A stretch of 64,000 bases of DNA from G025836975 sp048751585 (GCF_048751585.1 NZ_JAZHOB010000004.1:310001-374000); one strand, 5' to 3'. Numbered from the stretch's first letter, positions 35,976 through 45,312 are shown. The notes: generated from the letters alone by a model not told the origin. Made by a program: numbers and translations.

Positions 35976-36200
35976 CCCGCGGGGCGGATTCACCACCACC
36001 CAGAATTAGCTGCTCCAGTGCAGCAGCATGCCCGCGACGGAACCAGCAAGGTGAGTGGCGACGGGTGATGCCATGTGACAACGCAAAAGCGCAACGGGGC
36101 ATAGAAACAGTAAATCTGCACCGCTCACGCGCGTATCTGCAGCAGCCCTGGCGAACAGCATTCCTCGGACATTTCCATCATGACAAAATTAACAAATCGA

Positions 36201-36587
36201 TCACGCCTCGGACTCCCGAATTACTGTTTCGCCGGAAGATTCACGCCTACAACGGCACAATGCAGCGATGACGAGGAACGCGCCAGCCAGCAGCAGCATC
36301 GGCGCATCTCCGAAGCGCGTATACGGCGTCAAGCCGGCCATACCTTGTACGGTGACCGGTAGCACCCCCGCTTGGTGCGGCGGCACTTCGGCCATCACCC
36401 GGCCATGGGGATCAATCGAGGCAGTAATACCGGTATTGGTGGAGGTCACCATGGGGCGAGCCGTCTCGATGCTGCGCAGTCGGCCAATTTGTAGATGCTG
36501 GCGGAGCGCCCATGTATCCCCGAACCAGCCGAGATTGCTCAAGTTGACCAGAATACTCGCCCCTGGGTCGCCGCCAGAGCAAGCCAA
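36201..36587 (-). pseudogene. lnt: C-terminal fragment of apolipoprotein N-acyltransferase (lnt)
   Basis: About 128 residues match the end of Lnt: L-V-N-L-S-N-L-G-W-F-G-D-T-W-A-L-R-Q-H-L, I-E-T-A-R-P-M, L-T-P-Y-T-R-F-G-D and a final transmembrane helix. The first three quarters, including most of the nitrilase-type active site and membrane domain, are missing, so this cannot be active. It marks a rearrangement at the right edge of the conjugative block. Confidence 0.85.
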
Positions 36588-36640
36588 GTGAATCCGTTAC
36601 GTACAATAAACGGATTGCTTTCAACCGTCGAGGAAATACT

Positions 36641-37231
36641 ATGTGGGACGAACGCTATGCCAGTGATACGTTTGCGTATGGGACAGAACCAAATGATTTT
36701 CTGATGGAGCATGCAGGCATGCTTTCTGGTCCGGTGCTAAGCCTGGCGGAAGGCGAGGGGCGAAACGCAGTTTATTTAGCGTCGCTGGGCCTTCAGGTCT
36801 TGGGTGTCGATGGCTCGGCTGTAGGACTAGCGAAGGCACAGAAGCTTGCAGCGTTGAAAGGGGTATCAATTCGAACGGCAACGGTCGACCTCGCCACTTA
36901 TACGCCGCCAGCTGATTCCTTCGGTGCTGTCGTGTCTATTTCAGCTCATTTGCCCAGCCATGTCCGCAAAAGATTGCATCGGCTGGTCGCGCAGTCAATA
37001 AAGCTCGGCGGGGTGATAGTACTGGAGGGTTACAGCCAGGCACAGATCAACCGGAACACAGGTGGCCCGAAAGATGCCGACATGCTGCTGGCTCAGTCGG
37101 ATATCGAACAGGAATTCCCGGATTTCGAAGTGCTCTTGTCCCGCGAAATAGAGCGAGAAGTCATTGAAGGCAAATTTCATACGGGCTTAGCCAGCGTCGT
37201 ACAATTTATCGGGAAAAGAAAAGCAAAATGA
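36641..37231 (+). CDS. SAM-dependent methyltransferase (TehB/class I type)
   Basis: A 196-residue class I methyltransferase: W-D-E-R-Y start, SAM-binding L-S-L-A-E-G-E-G-R-N-A-V-Y-L-A, then V-L-G-V-D-G-S, and a V-S-I-S-A-H-L-P segment. The small size and W-[DE]-x-R-Y start resemble tellurite-resistance TehB and related detoxifying enzymes, but the substrate is unknown. It stands alone after the lnt fragment. Confidence 0.82.
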   Translation: MWDERYASDTFAYGTEPNDFLMEHAGMLSGPVLSLAEGEGRNAVYLASLGLQVLGVDGSAVGLAKAQKLAALKGVSIRTATVDLATYTPPADSFGAVVSISAHLPSHVRKRLHRLVAQSIKLGGVIVLEGYSQAQINRNTGGPKDADMLLAQSDIEQEFPDFEVLLSREIEREVIEGKFHTGLASVVQFIGKRKAK

Positions 37232-37528
37232 TATGCCTTCAGACGATTGCAGTCGTTTCAGGACATCATATACACCCGCATGGTTGACTTAACATATACA
37301 GAGGTGCGGCCTGGCGGGCTGTTTGACTAACCCAACTACTTAACTTGGGTGTCTGTCCTTGACGCTGCAAATCCTCACATACAAATATCAAAACCCAAAA
37401 ACCGGATTTTCAAGCGTTTAAATAAGACGTGAATTTTCAAATAGGACCACGATCCATTTTTGACAACGGTTCGTCAACGTCAAATAACTTTCCATTCAAA
37501 GAGCCCCTACGCCGTGCAACCGATGCTT
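37232..37528. other. Gene-free spacer
   Basis: About 300 bp, more AT-rich than its surroundings. I see only a small ACCCAA/TTGGGT inverted repeat near 37330 and no coding frame that looks real. Confidence 0.4.
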
Positions 37529-37940
37529 TTAACTATGGCAAGAATTATCAGCAAGGGCGAGCAATATCCCGCACTCAGCCGTCGGTGCCGTGCTCGCGCA
37601 TTTTTGGCGCAAAGCCAATAGATGCTGCTTTAATTGCATTAATTCTTCGACGCGTGTTTCTACTGTATGGATATGCTCGTCCAATAAAGCATTCACATCG
37701 CCGCACTCTTCATTGGGCGTATCCCGGTGCTGAAGCAAAGTTCGCACTTCGTCCAACGCCATATCGAGCGTGCGGCAATGCCGGATAAATCGTATGCGTT
37801 CAATGTGCGCCTCGCCATACAAACGATAATTGCCATCGCTACGAGCAGTCTCCGGCAGCAGCCCCTCCTTTTCGTAATACCGAATGGTTTCCACCGCAAA
37901 GCCATCCACTCGGTCGATCCGAACGCGCAACTCATCACCG
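37529..37940 (-). pseudogene. CadR/PbrR-type MerR regulator lacking its native start
   Basis: The frame matches CadR-type metal regulators from G-F-A-V-E-T-I-R-Y-Y-E-K-E-G-L-L-P-E to the end, including R-S-D-G-N-Y-R-L-Y, the N-A-L-L-D-E-H-I dimerisation helix and C-terminal cysteines (E-E-C-G, K-C, E-C-G, S-C-H). The first ~10 residues of the DNA-binding helix-turn-helix are replaced by antisense of a heavy-metal domain and no good start exists. Probably non-functional. Confidence 0.75.
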
Positions 37941-38030
37941 AGCCGCCCACGCGCAGCGTGCAAGTCACCTCATCCGCGACAAGCGTACAGCTCGAAGCCG
38001 CCTTGCGCCAGGCAGGCAAGAAGGCGTGGG
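37905..38030 (+). pseudogene. Fragment of a heavy-metal-associated (HMA) domain
   Basis: A plus-strand frame reads S-V-D-P-N-A-Q-L-I-T-E-P-P-T-R-S-V-Q-V-T and continues S-S-A-T-S-V-Q-L-E-A-A-L-R-Q-A-G, the second half of a CopZ/ZntA-type metal-binding domain. The C-x-x-C loop is missing. It is fused head to head with the truncated cadR, a typical neighbour of metal-transport ATPases, so the pair looks like the joint of a deleted resistance module. Confidence 0.6.
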
Positions 38031-38182
38031 TCGCCTTAAGGTGTTCTAATCAGTGTGATTCTAGGGCGCGAACTTTAAATTGGGAATCGGCGCCATGCGG
38101 TGTGATTACTATCGTAGGTCTTCGCTACGAGAATCGTAGCGGCGGCGCAATTAACAGCCCAACCGGGTGACCCGCCAATCAC

Positions 38183-38473
38183 CTAGGCCGTGCCGGTCAA
38201 GCTCAGCCCATAGTCCAATGGTAACACCACCGCCTGCGCCTGACGGAACTGCTCTACCGTCTAGGCTGAAGCATTGGCCTGAGGCGCCTTAATCAAAACC
38301 TCGGCATCTCCACTGGCGGCACGTGGCATGGCTTTCTCCGTCTGTGTCAATGGATCTACTATTGCATTAATAGATTCAGAAACGGAATAAGTGCCATTGG
38401 GATTAGGGCGAAGCCTGTAATCCGACAAACTACCGACCAGAACACCAAAAACGATGCCCCGCCAAGCGGTCAA
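38183..38473 (-). pseudogene. Unidentified gene remnant
   Basis: A minus-strand frame (I-V-F-G-V-L-V-G-S-L-S-D-Y-R-L-R-P-N-P-N) runs 70 residues to a stop at 38261 and continues in frame as T-V-E-Q-F-R-Q-A-Q-A-V-V-L-P-L-D-Y to a second stop at 38183. This looks like a broken gene's 3' part with an in-frame nonsense codon. I do not recognise the family. Confidence 0.4.
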
Positions 38474-38477
38474 CCAA

Positions 38478-39224
38478 TCATATTGTGCTCAATTCCTTTT
38501 TTATAAGTTCGACAATGGAACGCTGCCGCTTCAAGGGCATTCTATCTATCACACTGGTCACGCTGATGGCGAATATAGGGTGGCGGGACCGATCCAGTAT
38601 TGGCACCCCTACCCCTAGTACTCCCGGCACGACGGCATTGCCTACTGCTGACCAGCCGCGTTCCAGTGTGGACTTGATCAATCGCTCCATTTGCTCGCAA
38701 GTCATGCCGCCGAACTTGGACAGGATGGCTCTATTGGCACCTAAAATCTGTTGAATATCTTCGTTGGGTAAACTGGCCAACAAGGCAAGACCGGCAGCGC
38801 CAACCCCCAATGGTTGCCTGTGCCCAAGAGTCACCGACAGAACCTGCACCGGATAAGACCCTAGTTCCCGGTGTACGCACAATGAATCATCATGTTCGCG
38901 GCGCACCAAAAAGCTTGAATCACCTGTCTGTGCGCTGATGCGCGCCAGCACCGGTTTTAGTCGCTCGACGCTGTATGTAATAGCTAGCTCGCCCTTAAAG
39001 TGCGCATAGTTAAAAATAAACACCCGATCACTCGTTGGCGGCTGTACGTAACACTGATCAACCAGCACGTCGAGAAACCGATAAACCGTTGTGCGCTGTA
39101 TGCCCGTTAATGCCGCAATATCGGTAATTTTCAAGCCTTCGTCACCCGCAGCCCGCAGCACTTCAATGATCTGTAGTCCACGTCTGAGTGTTTTAGGTCC
39201 CGATCTATCTGTAAAATCTTTCAT
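38478..39224 (-). CDS. IclR-family transcriptional regulator (cluster 1)
   Basis: A 248-residue IclR regulator: N-terminal winged helix (I-T-D-I-A-A-L-T-G-I-Q-R-T-T-V-Y-R-F-L) and C-terminal effector domain (G-V-G-A-A-G-L-A-L-L-A-S-L and G-V-P-I-L-D). It is divergent from the Bug receptor gene, and the 112-bp gap contains a perfect palindrome, so it probably controls the catabolic genes at 39337-44269 in response to their substrate or a CoA product. Confidence 0.9.
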   Translation of the reverse strand: MKDFTDRSGPKTLRRGLQIIEVLRAAGDEGLKITDIAALTGIQRTTVYRFLDVLVDQCYVQPPTSDRVFIFNYAHFKGELAITYSVERLKPVLARISAQTGDSSFLVRREHDDSLCVHRELGSYPVQVLSVTLGHRQPLGVGAAGLALLASLPNEDIQQILGANRAILSKFGGMTCEQMERLIKSTLERGWSAVGNAVVPGVLGVGVPILDRSRHPIFAISVTSVIDRMPLKRQRSIVELIKKELSTI

Positions 39225-39247
39225 AATTTAATTTGTCCAAAAAATAG

Positions 39248-39261
39248 ACAATGTACATTGT
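39248..39261. promoter_or_regulatory. Palindromic operator candidate
   Basis: ACAATGTACATTGT, a perfect 14-bp palindrome in the middle of the divergent iclR / Bug-receptor gap. IclR-type regulators bind palindromes of about this length near their own promoters. Binding by this IclR protein is inferred from place and symmetry only. Confidence 0.5.
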
Positions 39262-39336
39262 GTGTTATTGGCTTTCTATATACTATCAAGCTGAAGGACA
39301 TCATCAATGTTCAAATTATAGACACACGGAGACTAC

Positions 39337-40338
39337 ATGAGACTCAAACTGCAAAAATTAATTCTGAAAGCAAGCCTATTTGGCGCCTTCATACCCGCAT
39401 TATTGTCAAACAGTGCGGTGGCCACAACCCATGACAACTACCCTAACCGGCCCATCAGCATGGTGGTCGGTTATGCCCCGGGCGGCGCAACAGACATGCT
39501 GGCCCGTCTTATTGCAAAGGCTTTGACAGATGAGCTGGAGCAGCCAGTCATCGTTGAAAATAAGGCTGGGGCCAACAGCAATATCGCCGCAGAGCATGTC
39601 GTTCGCTCTAAGAAAGACGGGTATACCATCTTTGTAGGCATAATCGGGAACACGATCAATCAAGCCTTATACAGCAACCCGCATCGCGATTTCATAAAAG
39701 ATTTCGCACCCATTGGCATGATGGCTTCTATTTCTAATGTCCTCGTTGTTAATCCCAAGCTGCCAGTTAATTCTGTACAAGACTATATCGATTACGCAAA
39801 GAGGAACCCTGGTCAATTAACGTGCGCATCATCAGGCATAGGCTCATCTATTCATATGTCATGCGAACTGTTCATGATTCAAACAGGAACCAATCTCCTG
39901 CATGTCCCTTACCGCGGTAGCGGGCCCGCAGTCACCGACCTATTGGGTGGGCAGGTTGATTCCATGTTCGATAACGTACCTTCATCTCTGCCACACATAC
40001 AAGCTGGCAACTTACGTCCAATAGCCACCACGACAAAAGCTCGTGTCAGCACTTTACCCAATACTCCTACATTTACAGAAGAGGGTGTAAAAGGATTCGT
40101 AGTCGAAGGATGGTTCGGTCTATACGCTCCAGCAGGAACACCGGGGCCCATTATCAGCAAGCTAAATCATGCTTTAAATAAAGCACTGGTAAAGGCCGAC
40201 ATTATCTCGACTTACGACAAGAACAACTTCACTGTTCCCGAACAGCCCAATTCTCCTGACAGCTTCAAACAATACACACAATCGGAAATCGATAAATGGG
40301 CTGAAGTCGTCAAAAAGGCAAATCTCGCAGCCAACTAA
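39337..40338 (+). CDS. Bug/TctC-family extracytoplasmic solute receptor (cluster 1)
   Basis: A 333-residue periplasmic receptor: signal peptide to about residue 30, then N-Y-P-N-R-P-I-S-M-V-V-G-Y-A-P-G-G-A-T-D near 33-52, G-A-N-S-N-I-A-A-E, and L-L-H-V-P-Y-R-G-S-G-P-A. Such receptors bind carboxylates for TctAB transporters, but no tctA/tctB is in the window, so it is an orphan, as is very common in Alcaligenaceae. First gene of the IclR-linked cluster. Confidence 0.92.
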   Translation: MRLKLQKLILKASLFGAFIPALLSNSAVATTHDNYPNRPISMVVGYAPGGATDMLARLIAKALTDELEQPVIVENKAGANSNIAAEHVVRSKKDGYTIFVGIIGNTINQALYSNPHRDFIKDFAPIGMMASISNVLVVNPKLPVNSVQDYIDYAKRNPGQLTCASSGIGSSIHMSCELFMIQTGTNLLHVPYRGSGPAVTDLLGGQVDSMFDNVPSSLPHIQAGNLRPIATTTKARVSTLPNTPTFTEEGVKGFVVEGWFGLYAPAGTPGPIISKLNHALNKALVKADIISTYDKNNFTVPEQPNSPDSFKQYTQSEIDKWAEVVKKANLAAN

Positions 40339-40378
40339 TTCAACTTAGATCTTAACCCTTTAAAGGCGCCCTGGCATT

Positions 40379-41902
40379 ATGTTTCCCATTGACTTTTTAT
40401 ATCGCGCGGCACAATTGCACGCTGGCCGAATCGCCATAGAAAGCCTCACCGAGCGCATTACCTACGCCCAGTTGATAACAGCAGTCAATGCGCTGGCCGT
40501 AATACTGCAAGAGAGAGATCCTGCCCCTGGATCGCGCGTCGGTCTATGCGCGGCAAACTCGTCCAGTTACATCGTTGGCATGCTGGCGATACTGGCGGCG
40601 GGAAAAGTCTGGGTGCCCTTGAATTACCGCAGCACCTCCCCAGAGATCCGACGCATTCTGGACACCACCGCACCCACCGCCCTGCTGGTAGACGATACCG
40701 GCGATGCGCTGATTCAGGGCGAGGAAGGCCTGAAGATCGCGTTTGAACAGTTCCCCAAGCTGATCGATACGCACCGGGGCCTGATGCCCAAGCGCCACGC
40801 GCTATCACGCGATGACACTCAGGCCATCAAGTTCACCGGCGGCACAACCGGCATACCCAAGGGGGTCATGCAGCCGTACAGAGCCTGGGTGGCGGGCATC
40901 ATCAATCAAATTCACGGCTGGCAAATTACGCAGCAAGACAAATTCGTCATTTGCGCGCCCATCAGCCACGGAACCGGCACCTATGTGATGCCCTTGCTGG
41001 CCCAAGGCGGTACGCTGCTGCTTTGCGCCTCCAACTCGGCGCAAGACATTGCCCACGCGTTCAAGCAGCAGGGCGGCACCATGACGTTCATGCCCCCTAC
41101 GCTCATCTATAAGCTCATGGCCGCAGCCGGCATCGACGCATCCAGCTTCCCGGCGCTGCGCCTCATGATCTACGGCGGCGCTCCCATGCCAGTAGAAAAA
41201 ATCATTCATGCGCAGGCTTTCTTCGGGCCTGTCGTGGCGACCACGTACGGCCAGACTGAAGCACCTCAAATAGCCACGCTGCTGGCCCCAGACGACTTGG
41301 CCAACCCCTGCTACCGTTCATCTGTCGGCAGAGCCACCTGGCTATCCGAGCTTGCCGTCATGTCACCCGAGGGCAAGCTGCTGCCCACTGGCGAAAAAGG
41401 CGAAGTCGTGATCAAGGGCGATCTGGTCATGACAGGCTACTGGCAGTTGCCTGAAAAAACCGGGGAAACCATCAAGAACGGCTGGCTGCATACCGGCGAT
41501 GTGGGGTATCTGGACGAGCAAGGCTTCCTGTATATCAAAGACCGGCTGCGCGAGGTGATTATCACCGGCGGCTTCAACGTTTATCCCATAGACGTCGAAA
41601 ATACGCTGTCGCTGCATCCGGCCGTGCATGAAGCGTCGGTATTCGGCATCGCTGATGAAAAATGGGGTGAAACCGTCAATGCCGCCATTGAGCTGAAGCC
41701 TTCCCAATCGGTCAGCGGCGATGAGCTGAAAGCCTTCGTCCGGGAAAAGCTGGGGCCGGTGCTTACGCCCAAGAGCATTTACTTTTATGACAGCCTGCCA
41801 CGCTCATCAGTGGGTAAGGTTCTGAAAACCGCCATCAAGGACAAGGTCATCAAGGACCAGGACGTCAATTCAGCGCTCGCCCATACCGGCGCCACCCAAT
41901 AA
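40379..41902 (+). CDS. AMP-forming acyl-CoA synthetase
   Basis: A 507-residue member of the adenylate-forming family that activates a carboxylic acid with ATP and CoA. Seen: P-loop K-F-T-G-G-T-T-G-I-P-K-G-V, T-Y-G-Q-T-E, T-G-D-V-G-Y-L-D-E-Q-G, R-E-V-I-I-T-G-G-F-N-V-Y-P and the catalytic lysine in S-S-V-G-K-V. The substrate is unknown; the neighbours suggest an organic acid imported via the Bug receptor. Confidence 0.9.
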   Translation: MFPIDFLYRAAQLHAGRIAIESLTERITYAQLITAVNALAVILQERDPAPGSRVGLCAANSSSYIVGMLAILAAGKVWVPLNYRSTSPEIRRILDTTAPTALLVDDTGDALIQGEEGLKIAFEQFPKLIDTHRGLMPKRHALSRDDTQAIKFTGGTTGIPKGVMQPYRAWVAGIINQIHGWQITQQDKFVICAPISHGTGTYVMPLLAQGGTLLLCASNSAQDIAHAFKQQGGTMTFMPPTLIYKLMAAAGIDASSFPALRLMIYGGAPMPVEKIIHAQAFFGPVVATTYGQTEAPQIATLLAPDDLANPCYRSSVGRATWLSELAVMSPEGKLLPTGEKGEVVIKGDLVMTGYWQLPEKTGETIKNGWLHTGDVGYLDEQGFLYIKDRLREVIITGGFNVYPIDVENTLSLHPAVHEASVFGIADEKWGETVNAAIELKPSQSVSGDELKAFVREKLGPVLTPKSIYFYDSLPRSSVGKVLKTAIKDKVIKDQDVNSALAHTGATQ

Positions 41903-41923
41903 CCCAATATAAACGGAGCTTCC

Positions 41924-42691
41924 ATGGCCAACACCCCTACTACAGAACTATGCACGCACAGCCTTACCGGCATGAGCTATCGCGACAAGGACCTTGTCAA
42001 TGATCTGATCGGAGAACGTACTTTTACTGACGTCATGTTCACCCAGATCATGGGCCGCAGACCGCGTCCGGTCGACCTGCGCATTATCGACGCGGTCCTG
42101 ATTACCTTGATGGAGCATGGCCTGACCCCCAGCGCCATCGCCACACGTTTGATTTACATGAGCGCACCCGAAAACCTGCAGGGCGCGGTATCGGCCGGCA
42201 TACTGGCAGTTGGAAGCCAGTTTGTGGGCACCATGGAAAACTGCTCTGGGCTGCTCGCCCACTTGCTGAAATCAAACGATCTGGAGCAGGCAGCACTTGA
42301 GCTCGCGCAACAATACAAGACTAATAAACAGCACCTGCCCGGCTTTGGCCACCACCTGCACAAACCCGATGATCCCCGTTCGATCAAGCTTATCGAGCTG
42401 GCCCAAAAAGAAACGGAACTGCCCCAGGATCACGTGAACGCACTGCTGGCGCTCAGCAAGGCGGTTGACTCGGTATACGGCAAGCACATTACGATCAATG
42501 CAACCGGCGCCGTTGCCGCACTGCTTGGCGAGATTGGCATTCCCACACAGCTTATGCGCGGTTTTGCCGTGATTTCCCGGGCAGCCGGGCTGGTATCGCA
42601 TATCGCGGAAGAACAGCGCGTGCCCACCGGCCGCTTCATTTGGGAAACGATTGACGGGGCGATCCCTTATGTCAAGCAACGCACGGACTAA
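41924..42691 (+). CDS. Citrate-synthase-like protein, probable citryl-CoA lyase type (cluster 1)
   Basis: A 255-residue short member of the citrate synthase superfamily, much shorter than citrate synthase (~430 aa). Seen: D-H-G-L-T-type E-H-G-L-T-P-S-A motif, catalytic-region G-F-G-H-H-L-H-K-P-D-D-P-R and I-N-A-T-G-A-V-A-A-L. Such short proteins are usually named citryl-CoA lyases and cleave a citryl-CoA-like thioester. A paralogue lies at 48839-49627. The true substrate is unknown. Confidence 0.8.
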   Translation: MANTPTTELCTHSLTGMSYRDKDLVNDLIGERTFTDVMFTQIMGRRPRPVDLRIIDAVLITLMEHGLTPSAIATRLIYMSAPENLQGAVSAGILAVGSQFVGTMENCSGLLAHLLKSNDLEQAALELAQQYKTNKQHLPGFGHHLHKPDDPRSIKLIELAQKETELPQDHVNALLALSKAVDSVYGKHITINATGAVAALLGEIGIPTQLMRGFAVISRAAGLVSHIAEEQRVPTGRFIWETIDGAIPYVKQRTD

Positions 42692-42725
42692 ACAGCCTTT
42701 CAATCATTAATCAAAGGTAACAATA

Positions 42726-43451
42726 GTGCAACAGTATGTTTTGGTCACCGGCGGGTCCAGCGGTATTGGAAAAGCCATTATCGAAAGGCTAGTAATGGAA
42801 GGTTTCCATACCTTAAATCTTGACAGACATGCCCCCTGCCGGCCATCGGCCAACGATCGCCATATTCCTGTGGATCTACTAGACACGGACGCGCTAAACC
42901 GCGTTCTTGCGCAGCTATCCCAAGAATACGAGGTCTTGCGTATCGTTAATAATGCCGGGATGGTCAAGCCGGCATTATTGGAAAGCACTCTGATCGACGA
43001 CGTAAGAACCGTGGCAAAGCTCAATATTGAAGCCCCTATCCTAATTGCTCAACAATTCGTGCCTGCCATGCGGGCCAAGAACTTTGGCCGTATCGTCAAC
43101 ATCAGCAGTAGGGCGGCATTAGGCAAGGAAAGACGCACCGCCTATGCCGCTTCCAAGGCAGGGCTTTTGGGCATGACGCGAACCTGGGCACTCGAGCTGG
43201 CTGGCAACGGTATTACCGTTAATGCGGTCGGCCCCGGCCCTATCGCCACCGAACTATTCAGAGCCGTCAATCCACCCGATTCGCCTCTAACCCGGCAAAT
43301 ATTGAGCACAATACCGGTACAGCGCCTGGGCGAACCCGCCGAAGTCGCTCATGCCGTGTATTCTTTCCTTGACGACCGTGCGGGATTCGTGACGGGCCAA
43401 GTGCTTTACGTTTGCGGAGGCATGACTATAGGCTTAGGGAATGCATCGTAA
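42726..43451 (+). CDS. Short-chain dehydrogenase/reductase (cluster 1, first)
   Basis: A 241-residue SDR: cofactor motif T-G-G-S-S-G-I-G-K, N-N-A-G, catalytic S-S-R-A-A-L with Y-A-A-S-K. Starts at GTG 42726 with aaagg upstream. It probably oxidises a hydroxyacyl intermediate with NAD(P). It is in the same run as the lyase and another SDR. Confidence 0.88.
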   Translation: MQQYVLVTGGSSGIGKAIIERLVMEGFHTLNLDRHAPCRPSANDRHIPVDLLDTDALNRVLAQLSQEYEVLRIVNNAGMVKPALLESTLIDDVRTVAKLNIEAPILIAQQFVPAMRAKNFGRIVNISSRAALGKERRTAYAASKAGLLGMTRTWALELAGNGITVNAVGPGPIATELFRAVNPPDSPLTRQILSTIPVQRLGEPAEVAHAVYSFLDDRAGFVTGQVLYVCGGMTIGLGNAS

Positions 43452-43474
43452 CCTTTTCTTGAGCGAATTCAACC

Positions 43475-44269
43475 ATGAAGTTTGCTAATAAAGTTGTATT
43501 TATGGCCGGCGCAGGAAGTAGCGCGCCGGGTTGGAGTATAGGAAAAGCGACATGCGTCACACTGGCCCAACACGGCGCCAGCATTGTTGCGGTGGACTCC
43601 AACATCAGCGCTGCGCAAGACGCAGCAGAAGAAGCACAAAAGGCAGGAGGTAAAGCATTGGCTGTTCAAGCCGATGTCACCGACCAGGCGTCTATAGAGC
43701 GGGCCGTTGCACTGGCTACCCGTGAATTTGGCGGCATCGATGTTTATGTCGCCAATGCTGGCATAGGAAAAATAGGTGGGGTTGCTGAAACCCAAACATC
43801 TGATCTGGATCGCATTTACCAAGTCAACGTCCAAAGCCTGCTTACCGCGTCCAAATTGATAATTCCCCACATGATTCAAAGAGGCGGCGGAGCAATAGTG
43901 ACCATATCGTCCGTTGCTGGCATCCGCTATATAGGCTATCCGCATCTTGCTTACAGCGTGACCAAGGCGGCATTGATTCAATTTACCCGAATGATTGCAC
44001 AAGAATATGCAACCCTAGGCATTAGGGCGAACACCGTCATACCCGGCCTGATTGATACACCACGCATAAAGAAAAATGTATGGTCGGCATTTTCAACCGA
44101 CGGTAACGAACAAGAAGTCAACGACAAGCGCAATCAACAGGTTCCTATGCAGCGCATGGGTACTGCGTGGGAGGTCGCCAAAGCAGTCGCCTTCCTGGCA
44201 TCTGACGACGCCTCGTATATCACCGGTACGGAACTTATCGTAGACGGCGGGCTCACCGGCAAGTATTAA
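43475..44269 (+). CDS. Short-chain dehydrogenase/reductase (cluster 1, second)
   Basis: A 264-residue SDR. The cofactor loop is longer than usual (A-G-A-G-S-S-A-P-G-W-S-I-G-K), a variant seen in some FabG-like enzymes. Catalytic residues are in T-I-S-S-V-A-G and Y-S-V-T-K, and the C terminus ends T-G-T-E-L-I-V-D-G-G-L-T-G. Last gene of cluster 1. Confidence 0.88.
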   Translation: MKFANKVVFMAGAGSSAPGWSIGKATCVTLAQHGASIVAVDSNISAAQDAAEEAQKAGGKALAVQADVTDQASIERAVALATREFGGIDVYVANAGIGKIGGVAETQTSDLDRIYQVNVQSLLTASKLIIPHMIQRGGGAIVTISSVAGIRYIGYPHLAYSVTKAALIQFTRMIAQEYATLGIRANTVIPGLIDTPRIKKNVWSAFSTDGNEQEVNDKRNQQVPMQRMGTAWEVAKAVAFLASDDASYITGTELIVDGGLTGKY

Positions 44270-44681
44270 AGGGCAAGCCTTGGTGCCGGATTAAGCGGTG
44301 CTGTAAGCGCACTAGATCTATTGATTTGCGGCGCTTTTTCGGGGCGATTGGCGTCGAATTGCGGGCTTCATCCCAATTCCAATGGCACTTACCTAAGCTA
44401 CTAATCACGCTCGTGGCAATGTATTTGACAGCGAGCCTGGTTGCGATCCATCTTCGACTATGGATCGTATTTGACCGTCGTTTTCGCATTCGCGGCTCGC
44501 ATCACTCTGGTCGGTCTCCCACCCGGCGCTGGCTGAGCAACGTGAACAGTAAGCATCCGGTCTAGCTTCCAAGTACCCATAAGTACCGACAATGTGTGAA
44601 CTTGCCCGGTTTGAAGATGGTAGTTTCTTGTTAATGGAGAACGGGAATGACTGAAAGCAGAGTACGGCAATCCCCCCATAT
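44270..44681. other. Gene-free stretch before the IS remnants
   Basis: About 410 bp after the last SDR. Short frames occur on both strands, but none has a family resemblance or a ribosome site. It may be the worn edge of the IS insertions that follow. Confidence 0.4.
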
Positions 44682-45312
44682 TCAGTAGTAAGCGACAGTA
44701 GAATCAGTTAAATATTTACGGGCTAATTTCTGTCTCGGAGTGATGCCGCCCAAGGCCATGTTGGGCCGATAGTTGTTGTAAGTCTAGAGCAAAGCGGTAG
44801 CGCCGTGCTGAACTTCGTCTAGACTGCCGAACAGATTTTGAGCGAGCCAATCATAACGCACGGTTCGGTTATAGCGCTCGACGTACGCGTTTTGCTGCGG
44901 ATTGCCGGGCTGGGTATGGACTGAGCGTAATACGTTGCTTTAGAGCCCATTCCAGCATCGTTTTACCGATGTATTCGGGGCCATTGTCGCACCGCAAACA
45001 CGCCGGCTTGCCGCGCCACTCGATGATCTGGTCCAGGGCTCGCGTCACGCGCTCGGCCGGCAAGGAGAAGTCCACCTCAATGCCTAAGCCTTCGCGGTTA
45101 AAGTCGTCAACGACATTGAACAGTCGGATGCCGCGACCGTCGGCAAGCTGATCATGCATAAAGTCACTTGACCAGATTTGATTGATATCGGTGGCGGTCC
45201 CCAAGGGCTCGGGACGCTCGCGCACCAGGCGTTTACGCGGCTTGATGCGCAGATTCAGTTCCAGTTCACGATAGATCCGGTAAATTCTTTTGTCGTCTAA
45301 TTGGTCAATCAA
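44682..45312 (-). pseudogene. IS3-family transposase (orfB) remnant
   Basis: The DDE integrase core is recognisable: I-W-S-S-D-F-M-H-D-Q-L, F-N-V-V-D-D-F-N-R-E and R-C-D-N-G-P-E-Y. A frameshift near 44920 breaks it; the other frame resumes P-G-N-P-Q-Q-N-A-Y-V-E-R-Y-N-R and, after an in-frame TAG where tryptophan is expected, ends Y-N-N-Y-R-P-N-M-A-L-G-G. The N terminus and orfA are missing, so it is immobile. Confidence 0.82.

Noticed and set aside
35554..36102. A 182-residue minus-strand frame through module B
   Set aside because: The matching part of module A does not keep the frame, there is no ribosome site, and it overlaps the radC start.
44326..44565. A 79-residue frame after the second SDR as a small gene
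   Set aside because: No ribosome site and no recognisable motif; it lies next to IS debris.
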